14,062 bases of DNA from Thiomonas sp. (GTDB taxonomy: Bacteria > Pseudomonadota > Gammaproteobacteria > Burkholderiales > Burkholderiaceae_C). Under the pieces are notes generated by a model. That model saw only the letters and a program-made list of their open reading frames with translations. It did no database searches and was not told the DNA's origin. Made by a program: the position numbers and the translations under genes. How positions within the stretch are numbered: position 1 is the stretch's first letter; each line of letters starts with the position of its first letter. Positions 7,743-14,062 of this stretch are shown here, piece by piece. Where the stretch lies: assembly GCA_027451915.1 (NCBI GenBank), contig DAIDHU010000176.1, forward strand, positions 1-14,062. The letters run 5' to 3'.

Positions 7743-7750
7743 GGTGTAAC
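7743..7750. promoter_or_regulatory. Third, degenerate PutA-like box (GGTGTAAC)
   Basis: GGTGTAAC differs by one base from GGTGCAAC at 7709-7716 and lies exactly 34 bp further on, in the same orientation. The following bases (CCCTAAT versus CCCTTGT) are also similar, so the two look like a direct repeat. The 34-bp step equals the offset between the first two boxes. It may be a lower-affinity site in the same array. Confidence 0.45.
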
Positions 7751-7908
7751 CCTAATGCATCCCCGGGTAACACCCGGTATGGTGCGGGCTTCACCGCAGG
7801 CCGGACGCCGACCCCGTCCGCCGCGGCGACCCGCGCCGAGCGCGGCCACCGAGCAGGTGGTCGACCATGCCCGCCCCCTCTTCTCCAACCCCATCGAGTA
7901 GCCAGACC

Positions 7909-9051
7909 ATGACCAGGAAATTCTCCACAAAGCTCGTCTACGGCCTCATCGCCGGCGCCTTCGCCGCCGGCGCCGCGCAGGCCGCCGCCCCGATCACCAT
8001 CGGCGTGCAGGCGCCGATCACCGGGCAATACGCCAACGAAGGCCAGGGCATCGCCGACGCGGTCAAGCTGCTGGTCAAGCAGCAGAACGCCAAGGGCGGC
8101 CTGCTCGGCCATCCGCTGCAGGTGAAGGTCTGCGACGACCAGGGTGAAGCCGCCCCGGCGGCGATCTGCGCCCGCCAGCTGGTCAACGACGGCGTGCTCG
8201 CGGTGATCGGCAGCTACACCAGCGGCGCCGCGCTGGCCGCGCAGCCCATCTACGCCCGCGCCAACGTGATCCAGACCTCCGACGGCACCAGCGATGAGCT
8301 GACCGCCCACGGATTCAAGACCTTCTTCCGCAACGCGCCGCCCAACAGCGCCGAGGCCGTGTTCACCGCCGGCTACTTCAAGGCCATGGGCTACAAGCGC
8401 GTGGCGGTGGTCACCGACCACTCCAGCTTTTCCACCGGCCTGGCCGACGCGGTGGTGGCCGACGCGAAGAAGGACGGCATCGACATCGTCGACAAGGCCT
8501 TCATCACCGCCGGCTCGCAGAACTACACCCCGGTGCTGACCAAGCTGAAGGCGCTGAACCCGCAGATCGTGTACTTCTCCGGCTACTACACCGACGGCGG
8601 CCTGATCAAGGCGCAGATGGCCCAGCTGGGCATGAAGGCCGGGTTCGTCGGCGGTGACGCCAACCAGAACGTGGCCTTCGCCAAGATCGCCGGCGGCGCC
8701 GCCGCGGGCGCCACCATCATCAACGTGCCCGCTCCGCAGGACCTTCCCTACCCCGCGGCCAAGGAGTTCCTGGGCCAGTTCCAGAGCGCCTACGGCCATC
8801 AGCCGCCCAGCATCTTCACGCTGACCAACGCCGACGGCCTGCGCGCGATCATCCACACCGCCGAGCAGATCAAGAGCGTGGAGCCGGCCAAGCTGATCCC
8901 CGCGCTGCACAAGCTGCATGACTTCCAGGGCCTGACCGGCACCTTCTCCTGGAACGCCGTGGGCGAGCGCACCGGCAGCCCGTACGTGGCCTTCGAGGTC
9001 ACGTCCACCGGCGCCTACAAGATCACCTACCCGGCCGCGGCCGCCAAGTAA
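7909..9051 (+). CDS. Periplasmic substrate-binding protein of HAAT-family (branched-chain/hydrophobic amino acid) ABC importer
   Basis: This LivJ/LivK-type receptor captures amino acids in the periplasm and delivers them to the LivHM permease. The 380-residue precursor has a signal peptide: MTRK, a hydrophobic stretch VYGLIAGAFAAGAA, and a cleavage site near AQA-A (residues 25-26). The mature protein starts APITIGVQAPITGQYA, typical of the family. Cys75 and Cys87 (VCDDQGE, then AICARQL) match the disulfide pair found in Liv binding proteins. The core contains IGSYTSGAAL, TSDGTSDELT, FRNAPPNS and YFSGYYTDGG. The start was set at 7909 because codons at 7867-7908 (TCT, TCT, CCA, CCA, AGT) are unlike the rest of the gene. 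However, an in-frame ATG at 7867 has a better Shine-Dalgarno (AGGTGG) and would add 14 residues. It is the first gene of the liv operon. Substrate cannot be read from sequence; the putA neighbour suggests proline is possible. Confidence 0.92.
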   Translation: MTRKFSTKLVYGLIAGAFAAGAAQAAAPITIGVQAPITGQYANEGQGIADAVKLLVKQQNAKGGLLGHPLQVKVCDDQGEAAPAAICARQLVNDGVLAVIGSYTSGAALAAQPIYARANVIQTSDGTSDELTAHGFKTFFRNAPPNSAEAVFTAGYFKAMGYKRVAVVTDHSSFSTGLADAVVADAKKDGIDIVDKAFITAGSQNYTPVLTKLKALNPQIVYFSGYYTDGGLIKAQMAQLGMKAGFVGGDANQNVAFAKIAGGAAAGATIINVPAPQDLPYPAAKEFLGQFQSAYGHQPPSIFTLTNADGLRAIIHTAEQIKSVEPAKLIPALHKLHDFQGLTGTFSWNAVGERTGSPYVAFEVTSTGAYKITYPAAAAK

Positions 9052-9065
9052 GAAACACCGCCGGG

Positions 9066-9089
9066 GGCGCGCGGCCCGGGCCGCGCGCC
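9066..9089 (+). promoter_or_regulatory. 24-bp perfect palindrome between binding-protein gene and livH
   Basis: Bases 9066-9077 (GGCGCGCGGCCC) are followed directly by their exact reverse complement at 9078-9089. In RNA this would fold into a very stable hairpin with a 4-nt loop. It starts 14 bp after the binding-protein stop and ends 5 bp before the livH ribosome site (GGAGGGGA, 9095-9102). There is no T-run. Such hairpins commonly protect the upstream message or partly attenuate read-through, which would let the receptor be made in excess of the permease; that role here is inferred. Confidence 0.7.
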
Positions 9090-9109
9090 TGCGCGGAGGG
9101 GAACCTTCC

Positions 9110-10015
9110 ATGCTGAGCACCGTGCTGCAGCAGCTCGTCAACGGGCTGACCGTCGGCGGCATCTATGCGCTCATCGCCCTGGGCTACACCATGGTCTACG
9201 GGGTGCTGCGCCTGATCAATTTCGCGCACGGGGATCTGTGCGTGTTCGGCGCCTACATCGGGCTGGTGGCGCTGAGCGCGGGCTCGGGCAGCGGCCAGTC
9301 GCACCTGCTGCTGCTGGGCGGCGCCTTCATCCTGGCCGCCATCGTCGTGGGCGCCGCCGGGATGCTGCTCGAATTCACCGCCTACCGGCCACTGCGCCGC
9401 GCCGACCGCCTCAGCGCGGTGGTGTCCGCGCTGGGGGCCTCGCTGTTCATCGAGAACGGCATCATGCTCATCTGGGGCCCGCAACTGCGCGTGTTCCCCA
9501 GCCACCTGCTGCCGGCCCATTCCTGGAACTGGGCCGGCGCGCGCATCGAGCTCGTGCAGGTGCTGATCATCGCCGGCAGCGCCTTGCTCATGGCCCTGCT
9601 GTACTGGTTCGTGCACCACACCCGCTACGGCACCGCCATGCGCGCGGCCGCCAGCGACCAGGACGCCGCGCGCCTCATGGGCATCAACGTCAACCGCGTG
9701 ATCGCCAGCGTGTTCGTGCTGGGTCCGGCCATCGGCGCCATCGGCGGCCTGTTCATCGGCCTGTACTACCGTCAGGTGTACTTCACCATGGGCTGGACCT
9801 ACGGGCTCAACGCCTTCATCGCCGCCATCATCGGCGGTATCGGGAACATCCCCGGCGCCATGCTGGGCGGCGTCCTGCTGGGCCTGTTCAACGCCTTCGC
9901 CGCCGGTTTCGTGTCGAGTTCCTGGCAGGAGGCCATCACCTTCGCGCTGCTGATCGGCATCCTGCTGCTGCGCCCCACCGGGCTGCTGGGCGAGCGCGTC
10001 GCGGAGAAAGTCTGA
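9110..10015 (+). CDS. livH: Branched-chain/hydrophobic amino acid ABC transporter permease LivH
   Basis: This is one of the two inner-membrane permease subunits of the HAAT importer, 301 residues long, the normal size. It begins with a hydrophobic helix (VNGLTVGGIYALIALGYTMV) followed by the family hallmark RLINFAHGD (residues 34-42). Further hydrophobic segments occur at about 64-88, 100-122, 150-167, 196-220, 232-258 and 277-290. A cytoplasmic loop TRYGTAMRAAASDQDAARLMGIN (split by function into the ATPase-contact region, about 171-193) is the expected coupling element. The ATG at 9110 is preceded by a strong Shine-Dalgarno (GGAGGGGA, 7-nt spacing), stronger than for the other genes here. 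Its TGA shares one base with the livM ATG (TGATG), so the two permeases are coupled. A 58-bp gap with a palindrome separates it from the receptor gene. Confidence 0.95.
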   Translation: MLSTVLQQLVNGLTVGGIYALIALGYTMVYGVLRLINFAHGDLCVFGAYIGLVALSAGSGSGQSHLLLLGGAFILAAIVVGAAGMLLEFTAYRPLRRADRLSAVVSALGASLFIENGIMLIWGPQLRVFPSHLLPAHSWNWAGARIELVQVLIIAGSALLMALLYWFVHHTRYGTAMRAAASDQDAARLMGINVNRVIASVFVLGPAIGAIGGLFIGLYYRQVYFTMGWTYGLNAFIAAIIGGIGNIPGAMLGGVLLGLFNAFAAGFVSSSWQEAITFALLIGILLLRPTGLLGERVAEKV

Positions 10016-10962
10016 TGAAAGCCCTGTTCAAACTCATCAACCGCCCCTGGGTCGGCGCAGTGCTGTGGCTGGCCGGCCTGGGCATTCCCCTGGCGCTGGA
10101 CCAGACCTGGGTGTTCATCGCGGCGCTGTTCGCGGTGTATGCCATCGTCGCGCTCAGCCAGGACGTGGTGCTGGGCCGCGCCGGCATGTTCGACATGGGG
10201 CATGCCGTGTATTTCGGCGTGGGCGCCTACGTCACCGCCGTGCTCAACACCGCGTTCGGCTGGCCCATCCTGGCCACCTGGCCGCTGGCGGTGCTGGCCT
10301 CGGCGCTGGTGGGCATCGTGCTGGCGGCGCCCATCGTCAAGCTGCGCGGTGATTACCTGCTGGTGGCCACCATCGGCTTCAATGCCATCTTCATCCTGGC
10401 CCTGGACAACAACCTGGGGCACCTGACCGGGGGCGCCGATGGCGTGTTCGGCATCGGCGTGCCCTCGCTGTTCGGGTTCCAGGCCGGCAGCCAGAACGCC
10501 CAGTTCTGGCTCGACTGGGTGGCCTTCGCGGCGGTGATGCTGCTGATGCGCAACCTGGACCGCTCGCATCTGGGGCGCACCTTCTACTACATCAAGCACG
10601 ACCAGCTCGCCGCCACCACCATGGGCGTGGACACGCGCAAGTACCGGGTGCTGGCCTTCGCCCTGGGCGCTGCGCTGGCCGGCTTCGCCGGCACGCTGTT
10701 CGCGACGCTCATGGCCGCGGTCAGCCCCGGGGCCTTCGTGTTCACCGAGTCGGTCACGCTGTTCGCCATCGTGCTGGTCGGCGGCCAGGGCTCGATTCCG
10801 GGCGTGCTGCTGGGCACGGCGCTCATGTTCGTGGTGCCCCAGGCCTTCCGCGGTTTCGCCCAGTATCGCTATTTCGTGTTCGGCATCGCCATGGTGCTGA
10901 TCATGGTGCTGCGTCCCCAGGGCATCTGGCCGCGCCTGCTGCGCCAGGAGGCTTCGCGATGA
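10015..10962 (+). CDS. livM: Branched-chain/hydrophobic amino acid ABC transporter permease LivM
   Basis: This is the second permease subunit, 315 residues, pairing with LivH. After two N-terminal hydrophobic segments comes GRAGMFDMGHAVYFGVGAY (about 54-72), equivalent to the GQLSLGHAAFFGIGAY signature of LivM, with a somewhat divergent first half. LTGGADGVFGI (about 137-147) is the second LivM hallmark. A cytoplasmic loop with YYIKHDQLAATTMGVD precedes the last block of membrane segments, which contains LVGGQGSIPGVLLGTAL and ends LRPQGIWPRLL. The start is fixed by the one-base overlap with livH and a GGAG site at 10003-10006. The stop overlaps the livG start by 4 nt (ATGA). The neighbours make the assignment secure. 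Confidence 0.95.
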   Translation: MKALFKLINRPWVGAVLWLAGLGIPLALDQTWVFIAALFAVYAIVALSQDVVLGRAGMFDMGHAVYFGVGAYVTAVLNTAFGWPILATWPLAVLASALVGIVLAAPIVKLRGDYLLVATIGFNAIFILALDNNLGHLTGGADGVFGIGVPSLFGFQAGSQNAQFWLDWVAFAAVMLLMRNLDRSHLGRTFYYIKHDQLAATTMGVDTRKYRVLAFALGAALAGFAGTLFATLMAAVSPGAFVFTESVTLFAIVLVGGQGSIPGVLLGTALMFVVPQAFRGFAQYRYFVFGIAMVLIMVLRPQGIWPRLLRQEASR

Positions 10963-11777
10963 GCGCCATGCAAGCGGGGGACATCCCCAAAGGCGCGGAA
11001 CTGCTGCGCCTGGAAGGCGTGGGCGTGCGCTTCGGCGGGCTCAAGGCGGTGGACGCCCTGGGTTTCGGCGTCGACGCCGGGCAGGTGGTGGGCCTGATCG
11101 GTCCCAACGGCGCCGGCAAGACCACCGCCTTCAACCTGATCACCGGCGTGTACAAGCCCACCGAGGGGCGCATCCGCTTCGCCGGGCAGGACATCACCGG
11201 CTGGGCGCCGCATCGAATCGCGCGCGCGGGGATTTTCCGAACCTTCCAGACCATCCGGCTGTTCCAGGGCCAGAGCGTGCTCAACAACGTGCTGGCCGGC
11301 ATGCACCTCAAGACCCGCCAGCAATGGTGGCAGGGGCTGCTGGCCACCCCGGCGCAGCGCCGCGAGGAGCGCGAGCTGCGCGAGCAGGTCATGGCGCTGC
11401 TCGAGCGCCTGCGCCTGGACAAGCTCGCGCAGGAAGACGTGGCCTCCCTGCCCTACGGAGTGCAGCGCCGCGTCGAGCTGGCGCGGGCCCTGGTGGCCGG
11501 GCCGCGCCTGCTGATCCTGGACGAGCCGGCCGCGGGGCTCAACGACCAGGAATCCGCCGAGCTCAACCGCACCATCCTGCAGGTGCGCGAACAGGGCATC
11601 AGCGTGCTGCTGGTCGAGCACGACATGAACGTGGTGATGAACGTCACCGACCAGATCGTGTGCATCAACTTCGGACGCAAGATCGCCGAGGGCACTCCCG
11701 AACACATCCGCAACCATCCCGACGTCATCGAGGCCTACCTGGGCAAGGACGACGACGAGGAGGAGGCCGCCGCATGA
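10959..11777 (+). CDS. livG: ABC transporter ATP-binding protein LivG
   Basis: This is an ATPase subunit that powers the LivHM permease from the cytoplasmic face, 272 residues. Walker A is GPNGAGKTT (48-56), the Q-loop is around Gln97 in FQTIRLF, Walker B is LLILDEP with Asp188 and Glu189, and the H-loop His is His211 in LLVEHDM. The ABC signature region reads LPYGVQRRVELARAL (164-178). The usual LivG form is SYGEQRRLE, so Val168 sits where Glu is common. An insertion with MHLKTRQQWW (around 115-124) is typical of LivG. The C-terminus is acidic (DDDEEEAAA) and its codons contain the ribosome site of livF. A perfect AGGAGG at 10946-10951 lies 7 nt before the ATG. Overlaps of 4 nt on both sides show tight coupling. 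Confidence 0.95.
   Translation: MSAMQAGDIPKGAELLRLEGVGVRFGGLKAVDALGFGVDAGQVVGLIGPNGAGKTTAFNLITGVYKPTEGRIRFAGQDITGWAPHRIARAGIFRTFQTIRLFQGQSVLNNVLAGMHLKTRQQWWQGLLATPAQRREERELREQVMALLERLRLDKLAQEDVASLPYGVQRRVELARALVAGPRLLILDEPAAGLNDQESAELNRTILQVREQGISVLLVEHDMNVVMNVTDQIVCINFGRKIAEGTPEHIRNHPDVIEAYLGKDDDEEEAAA
11758..11766 (+). promoter_or_regulatory. livF ribosome binding site embedded in the livG acidic tail codons
   Basis: The Glu codons at the end of livG give the sequence AGGAGGAGG, with the last AGGAGG (11761-11766) lying 7 nt before the livF ATG at 11774. The start codon itself overlaps the livG stop (ATGA). The same bases thus encode an acidic tail and an anti-SD match, favouring coupled translation of the two ATPases. 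Confidence 0.7.
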
Positions 11778-12508
11778 AACTCCTGGAAGTCCGCGACCTG
11801 GACGTGCGCTACGGCCACATCCAGGCCCTCAAGGGAATCAGCCTGGAGGTGGCCGAAGGCGAGATCGTCACCCTGCTGGGCGCCAACGGCGCGGGCAAGA
11901 CCACCCTGATGCGCACCATCAGCGGCCTGCTGCGCCCTCACTCCGGCCAGGTGCTGCTGCGCGGCGCGCCCATCCAGCGCAGTGGTGCCGACGCCATCGT
12001 GCGCATGGGCATCTCCCACGTACCCGAGGGGCGGCGGGTGTTCCCCACGCTGAGCGTGGCGGAGAACCTGAGCCTGGGCGCGTACACGCGTCCCGCCGCC
12101 GAGGCGGCGCAGACCCTGCAGGAAGTGTGGACCATGTTCCCGCGCCTGCTGGAGCGCCGCGAGCAGCTCGCCGGCACGCTGTCGGGCGGCGAACAGCAGA
12201 TGCTGGCCATCGGGCGCGCCCTCATGGCGCGCCCGAAGCTGCTGCTGCTCGACGAGCCCAGCCTGGGCCTGGCGCCGATCATCGTGCGCGACATCTTCCG
12301 CTCCCTGCGCCAGATCCGCGACACCGGCATGACCCTGCTGCTGGTGGAGCAGAACGCGCGCACCGCGCTCAAGCTCGCCGACCGGGCCTACGTGCTGGAA
12401 ACCGGGCACGTCCGCCTGGAGGGGGCTGCCGCCGATCTGCTGGCTTCCCCCGAGGTACAGGCCAGTTACCTGGGCCACGGGGCCCAGGTGGCGGAGGCCC
12501 CACGCTGA
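11774..12508 (+). CDS. livF: ABC transporter ATP-binding protein LivF
   Basis: This is the second ATPase of the HAAT importer, 244 residues, about the usual LivF size. Walker A is GANGAGKTT (36-44). The region SHVPEGRRVFPTLSVAENL (81-99) is the LivF hallmark in place of a simple Q-loop. The ABC signature is LSGGEQQ (136-142) and Walker B is LLLLDEP with Asp160 and Glu161. The H-loop position is Gln193 in LLVEQNA, which is normal for LivF and not a defect. The protein likely forms a heterodimer with LivG. The start overlaps the livG stop by 4 nt and has a strong Shine-Dalgarno. It is the last gene of the operon; the next gene is convergent, 59 bp further on. Confidence 0.95.
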   Translation: MKLLEVRDLDVRYGHIQALKGISLEVAEGEIVTLLGANGAGKTTLMRTISGLLRPHSGQVLLRGAPIQRSGADAIVRMGISHVPEGRRVFPTLSVAENLSLGAYTRPAAEAAQTLQEVWTMFPRLLERREQLAGTLSGGEQQMLAIGRALMARPKLLLLDEPSLGLAPIIVRDIFRSLRQIRDTGMTLLLVEQNARTALKLADRAYVLETGHVRLEGAAADLLASPEVQASYLGHGAQVAEAPR

Positions 12509-12530
12509 ACGGGGCCGACTCCGGCGTCGT

Positions 12531-12547
12531 GGGCCGGCGCTCGGCCC
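12531..12547. terminator. Possible hairpin terminator between convergent livF and autotransporter genes
   Basis: GGGCCG (12531-12536), a 5-nt loop and CGGCCC (12542-12547) form a short, very GC-rich stem in the 59-bp gap between two converging genes. There is no T-run on either strand, so termination is a guess from position and symmetry only. Confidence 0.35.
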
Positions 12548-12567
12548 GATGAGGGGTTGCATGCATC

Positions 12568-14061
12568 TCAGAACCTCCAGGCCAGGTGCAGTTGGACATC
12601 GTTGGAACGCAAGCCCCGGCCGTAGTCGCCCTGGTAGGACACGGCCGCGCTGAGGTTCCTGCTCAGGTTCACATGCACGCCGGCGCCCGCCTCCAGCACG
12701 TTGTCCGGCGTGGCCACGCCCGTCGTGGTGAAGGGCACGCCTTCGATGGCGTTGAAGCTCATGCGCACAGCGCTGGGAGGCGCGCGGAACCAATGGCGCA
12801 CGCCCAGGGACACGCTGAACTCGCCAGGCAGCTGATTCCATTGCCAGGCGTGCGTCCCGCGCAGCGCCGCCAGCGCGCTCACCGTGTTCACGCTTTGCGC
12901 CGGGACATCCAGGCCCAGCAGCGGATCGGACTCCCGAGATCCCGTCAGCCACAGGTGCTGCAGATCCAGGCCCAGCATCGGGGTCAGCACATTGCCGGGC
13001 GACAGCTCCAGGTCATGCCCGATGCGTGATTGCCAGCTGACGATGTGCGCGCTGCGCGAGGCCTGCGCGTAGGACACCAGGCCCCACGAGTAGCCCAGCA
13101 TGCTGCCCACGCGCAAACCGTCGACCTCGCGTGCGGCGAACACCCCGATGCGGTACAGGCGGGCGCTCGCCTTGTCGCCCACGTGGTTGCGGGTGCCGGT
13201 CAGGCTTTGCGAGCCCGCCGCGACCCCGAGGTTCCAGGCGCCGCTGCGCATCTGCTGACCCGCGGTGAACAGGGTCGATTGCTCGGAAGCGCCGTCGGCG
13301 TTGCCGTTGCCCAGCAGGCGCGAGCGCGAACCGTCGACCCAGAGGAAGCCGCCATCGCCGGGGGTGCCGCCGGGCAGGCGACCCAGGCGCATGCGCTGAA
13401 ACAGCTGCCCCCACGCATGCTGGGTGCCCTGCAGCACGATGGCGGGAGTCTCGGCGTACAGCTCTCCGTCCATGGCGTCGAGCCTCGGCGCCAGCGAATC
13501 GCCGTCGTACAGGGTGTTCAGCCGATCGAACAGCGCGCCCTGCGCCCACGGCACCGCGGAGTCCAGCGATCGCCCCACCGCCGCGACGTTGGCACTCGCC
13601 AGCGACCCGCCGGGGCCGATGTCCACGAAGGGATCCTTGGCCTGCACCGTCAGCGCGACCTGCGAGAGCCCCGGGTAGCTGAGCTGGTAATCAAAGGAGG
13701 ACGAAGAAAGGCCCTGCACCCGATAGGCGCTGAATCGCCCCTTGCGCCGGGTTCCGGAGGGCCCGTCGACCAGCAGGAAGGTCCTGCGCAGGTAGCGCCC
13801 CGGCTGCGCCTGCACGAGCAGCTGCCCGCTGAGCTTCATCTGCCTGCCGCCCACGCGCAGCTGGCTGTTGCCCCGCTGGGACAGCGCCAGGCTCAGCGTG
13901 CCGGAGTCGGTCTGGGTGTAGTCGCCCGCTACCTCCAGGGCCCCTTCGGCCGCACCGGCCTGTCCGACGCTCAGGCTGCCGGCGTTGCGCACATCGCCGC
14001 CCACGGCCGCGACACGCGCGGCCACCGCGGTCGAGCCCTCCCGGATGCGCAGCCCCGAGCG
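12568..14061 (-). CDS. Autotransporter (type Va) outer-membrane protein, C-terminal part (5' end outside window)
   Basis: Autotransporters insert a C-terminal beta-barrel in the outer membrane and display or release an N-terminal passenger. The frame is open to the window edge, giving 497 visible residues; the GTG at 14025 is not a convincing start because in-frame passenger-like sequence (GLRIREGSTAV) precedes it. Visible residues up to about 140 show the end of a beta-helix: LSVG, ALEVAGDYTQTDSGTLSLAL, and the QLRVGGRQMKLSGQL type of strand repeat. A linker follows (LYDGDSLAPRLDAMDGELYAETPAIVLQGTQHAW). The barrel of roughly 260 residues begins at GGFLWVDGS, contains LGVRHWF and ends LHLAWRF, with the terminal Phe needed for barrel assembly. 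No cysteine is visible, as usual for this class. Passenger function cannot be told. The gene converges on livF and is unlikely to be functionally linked. Confidence 0.9.
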   Translation of the reverse strand, partial: RSGLRIREGSTAVAARVAAVGGDVRNAGSLSVGQAGAAEGALEVAGDYTQTDSGTLSLALSQRGNSQLRVGGRQMKLSGQLLVQAQPGRYLRRTFLLVDGPSGTRRKGRFSAYRVQGLSSSSFDYQLSYPGLSQVALTVQAKDPFVDIGPGGSLASANVAAVGRSLDSAVPWAQGALFDRLNTLYDGDSLAPRLDAMDGELYAETPAIVLQGTQHAWGQLFQRMRLGRLPGGTPGDGGFLWVDGSRSRLLGNGNADGASEQSTLFTAGQQMRSGAWNLGVAAGSQSLTGTRNHVGDKASARLYRIGVFAAREVDGLRVGSMLGYSWGLVSYAQASRSAHIVSWQSRIGHDLELSPGNVLTPMLGLDLQHLWLTGSRESDPLLGLDVPAQSVNTVSALAALRGTHAWQWNQLPGEFSVSLGVRHWFRAPPSAVRMSFNAIEGVPFTTTGVATPDNVLEAGAGVHVNLSRNLSAAVSYQGDYGRGLRSNDVQLHLAWRF

Positions 14062-14062
14062 C

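Larger units (their letters stand above)
7631..7908. other. Divergent putA-liv intergenic control region
   Basis: This 278-bp gap separates the divergent starts of putA (-) and the liv binding protein (+). The part from about 7675 to 7760 is clearly more AT-rich than the surrounding genome and is full of dyads. Besides the GTTGCACC-type boxes listed separately, it holds a palindrome CTTTGTG-C-CACAAAG (7684-7698), a dyad with arms ACAAGGGT and ACCCTTGT (7704-7722), and a small hairpin CCGGGT-aac-ACCCGG (7763-7777). I could not assign convincing -35/-10 pairs on either strand. The segment from about 7785 to 7860 is GC-rich and shows nothing recognisable. Confidence 0.75.

Noticed and set aside
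3632..7912. A 1426-codon open frame on the + strand, antisense to putA
   Set aside because: It is the mirror of a long GC-rich gene: codons ending in G/C rarely make stops on the other strand. The translation is rich in Gln, His, Arg and Ala with no domain, while the minus strand gives a full PutA.
7631..7930. Upstream in-frame extension of putA to 7930
   Set aside because: It would run through the AT-rich operator region and into the divergent gene's start. The ATG at 7630 matches the conserved start of the PutA ribbon-helix-helix domain.
12556..12561. A GTTGCA core between livF and the autotransporter gene
   Set aside because: A single 6-mer without the flanking CC or a partner box is expected several times by chance in a window this size.
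11735..12952. A 405-codon minus-strand frame across livF and the autotransporter end
   Set aside because: It lies antisense to livF and out of frame with the autotransporter barrel; no recognisable domain. It is a GC-driven shadow.

Overview
This window is a compact, very GC-rich stretch of bacterial chromosome. It is almost fully coding, third codon positions are nearly all G or C, and the gene families point to a betaproteobacterium, probably Burkholderiales. Genus cannot be fixed from the sequence. No IS element, integrase, CRISPR array, tRNA or rRNA was seen. Most of the window is ordinary housekeeping and nutrient-uptake gene content.

Left end (2-1973, + strand): the 3' part of a chemotaxis histidine kinase gene (cheA; its 5' end is outside the window), then a complete cheW. 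A chemotaxis cluster therefore extends to the left.

Centre (1989-7630, - strand): read right to left, the genes are putA (trifunctional proline dehydrogenase / P5C dehydrogenase with an N-terminal ribbon-helix-helix DNA-binding domain), tadA (tRNA adenosine deaminase) and an LdcA-type LD-carboxypeptidase. The last two overlap by 8 nt and are probably translationally coupled. The carboxypeptidase has an unusual histidine-rich repetitive tail. TadA has a tail encoded partly by a perfect 9-bp tandem repeat.

Control region (7631-7908): this divergent intergenic region is locally AT-rich. It carries two inverted GTTGCACC boxes and one near-match, spaced 34 bp apart. GTTGCA is the recognition core known for the PutA ribbon-helix-helix domain in enterobacteria, so this is a strong candidate PutA operator array.

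Right (7909-12508, + strand): a complete five-gene ABC importer of the hydrophobic amino acid / branched-chain (HAAT) family: binding protein, permeases LivH and LivM, ATPases LivG and LivF. The last four are joined by 1-4 nt overlaps, and a large perfect palindrome separates the binding protein from the permeases. Because it is divergent from putA across candidate PutA sites, the importer may bring in proline or related amino acids for PutA to oxidise; that is inference.

Right end (12568-14061, - strand): the C-terminal part of a type V (autotransporter) outer-membrane protein, convergent with livF. It has a beta-helix end, a linker and a complete beta-barrel ending in Phe. Its 5' part is outside the window.
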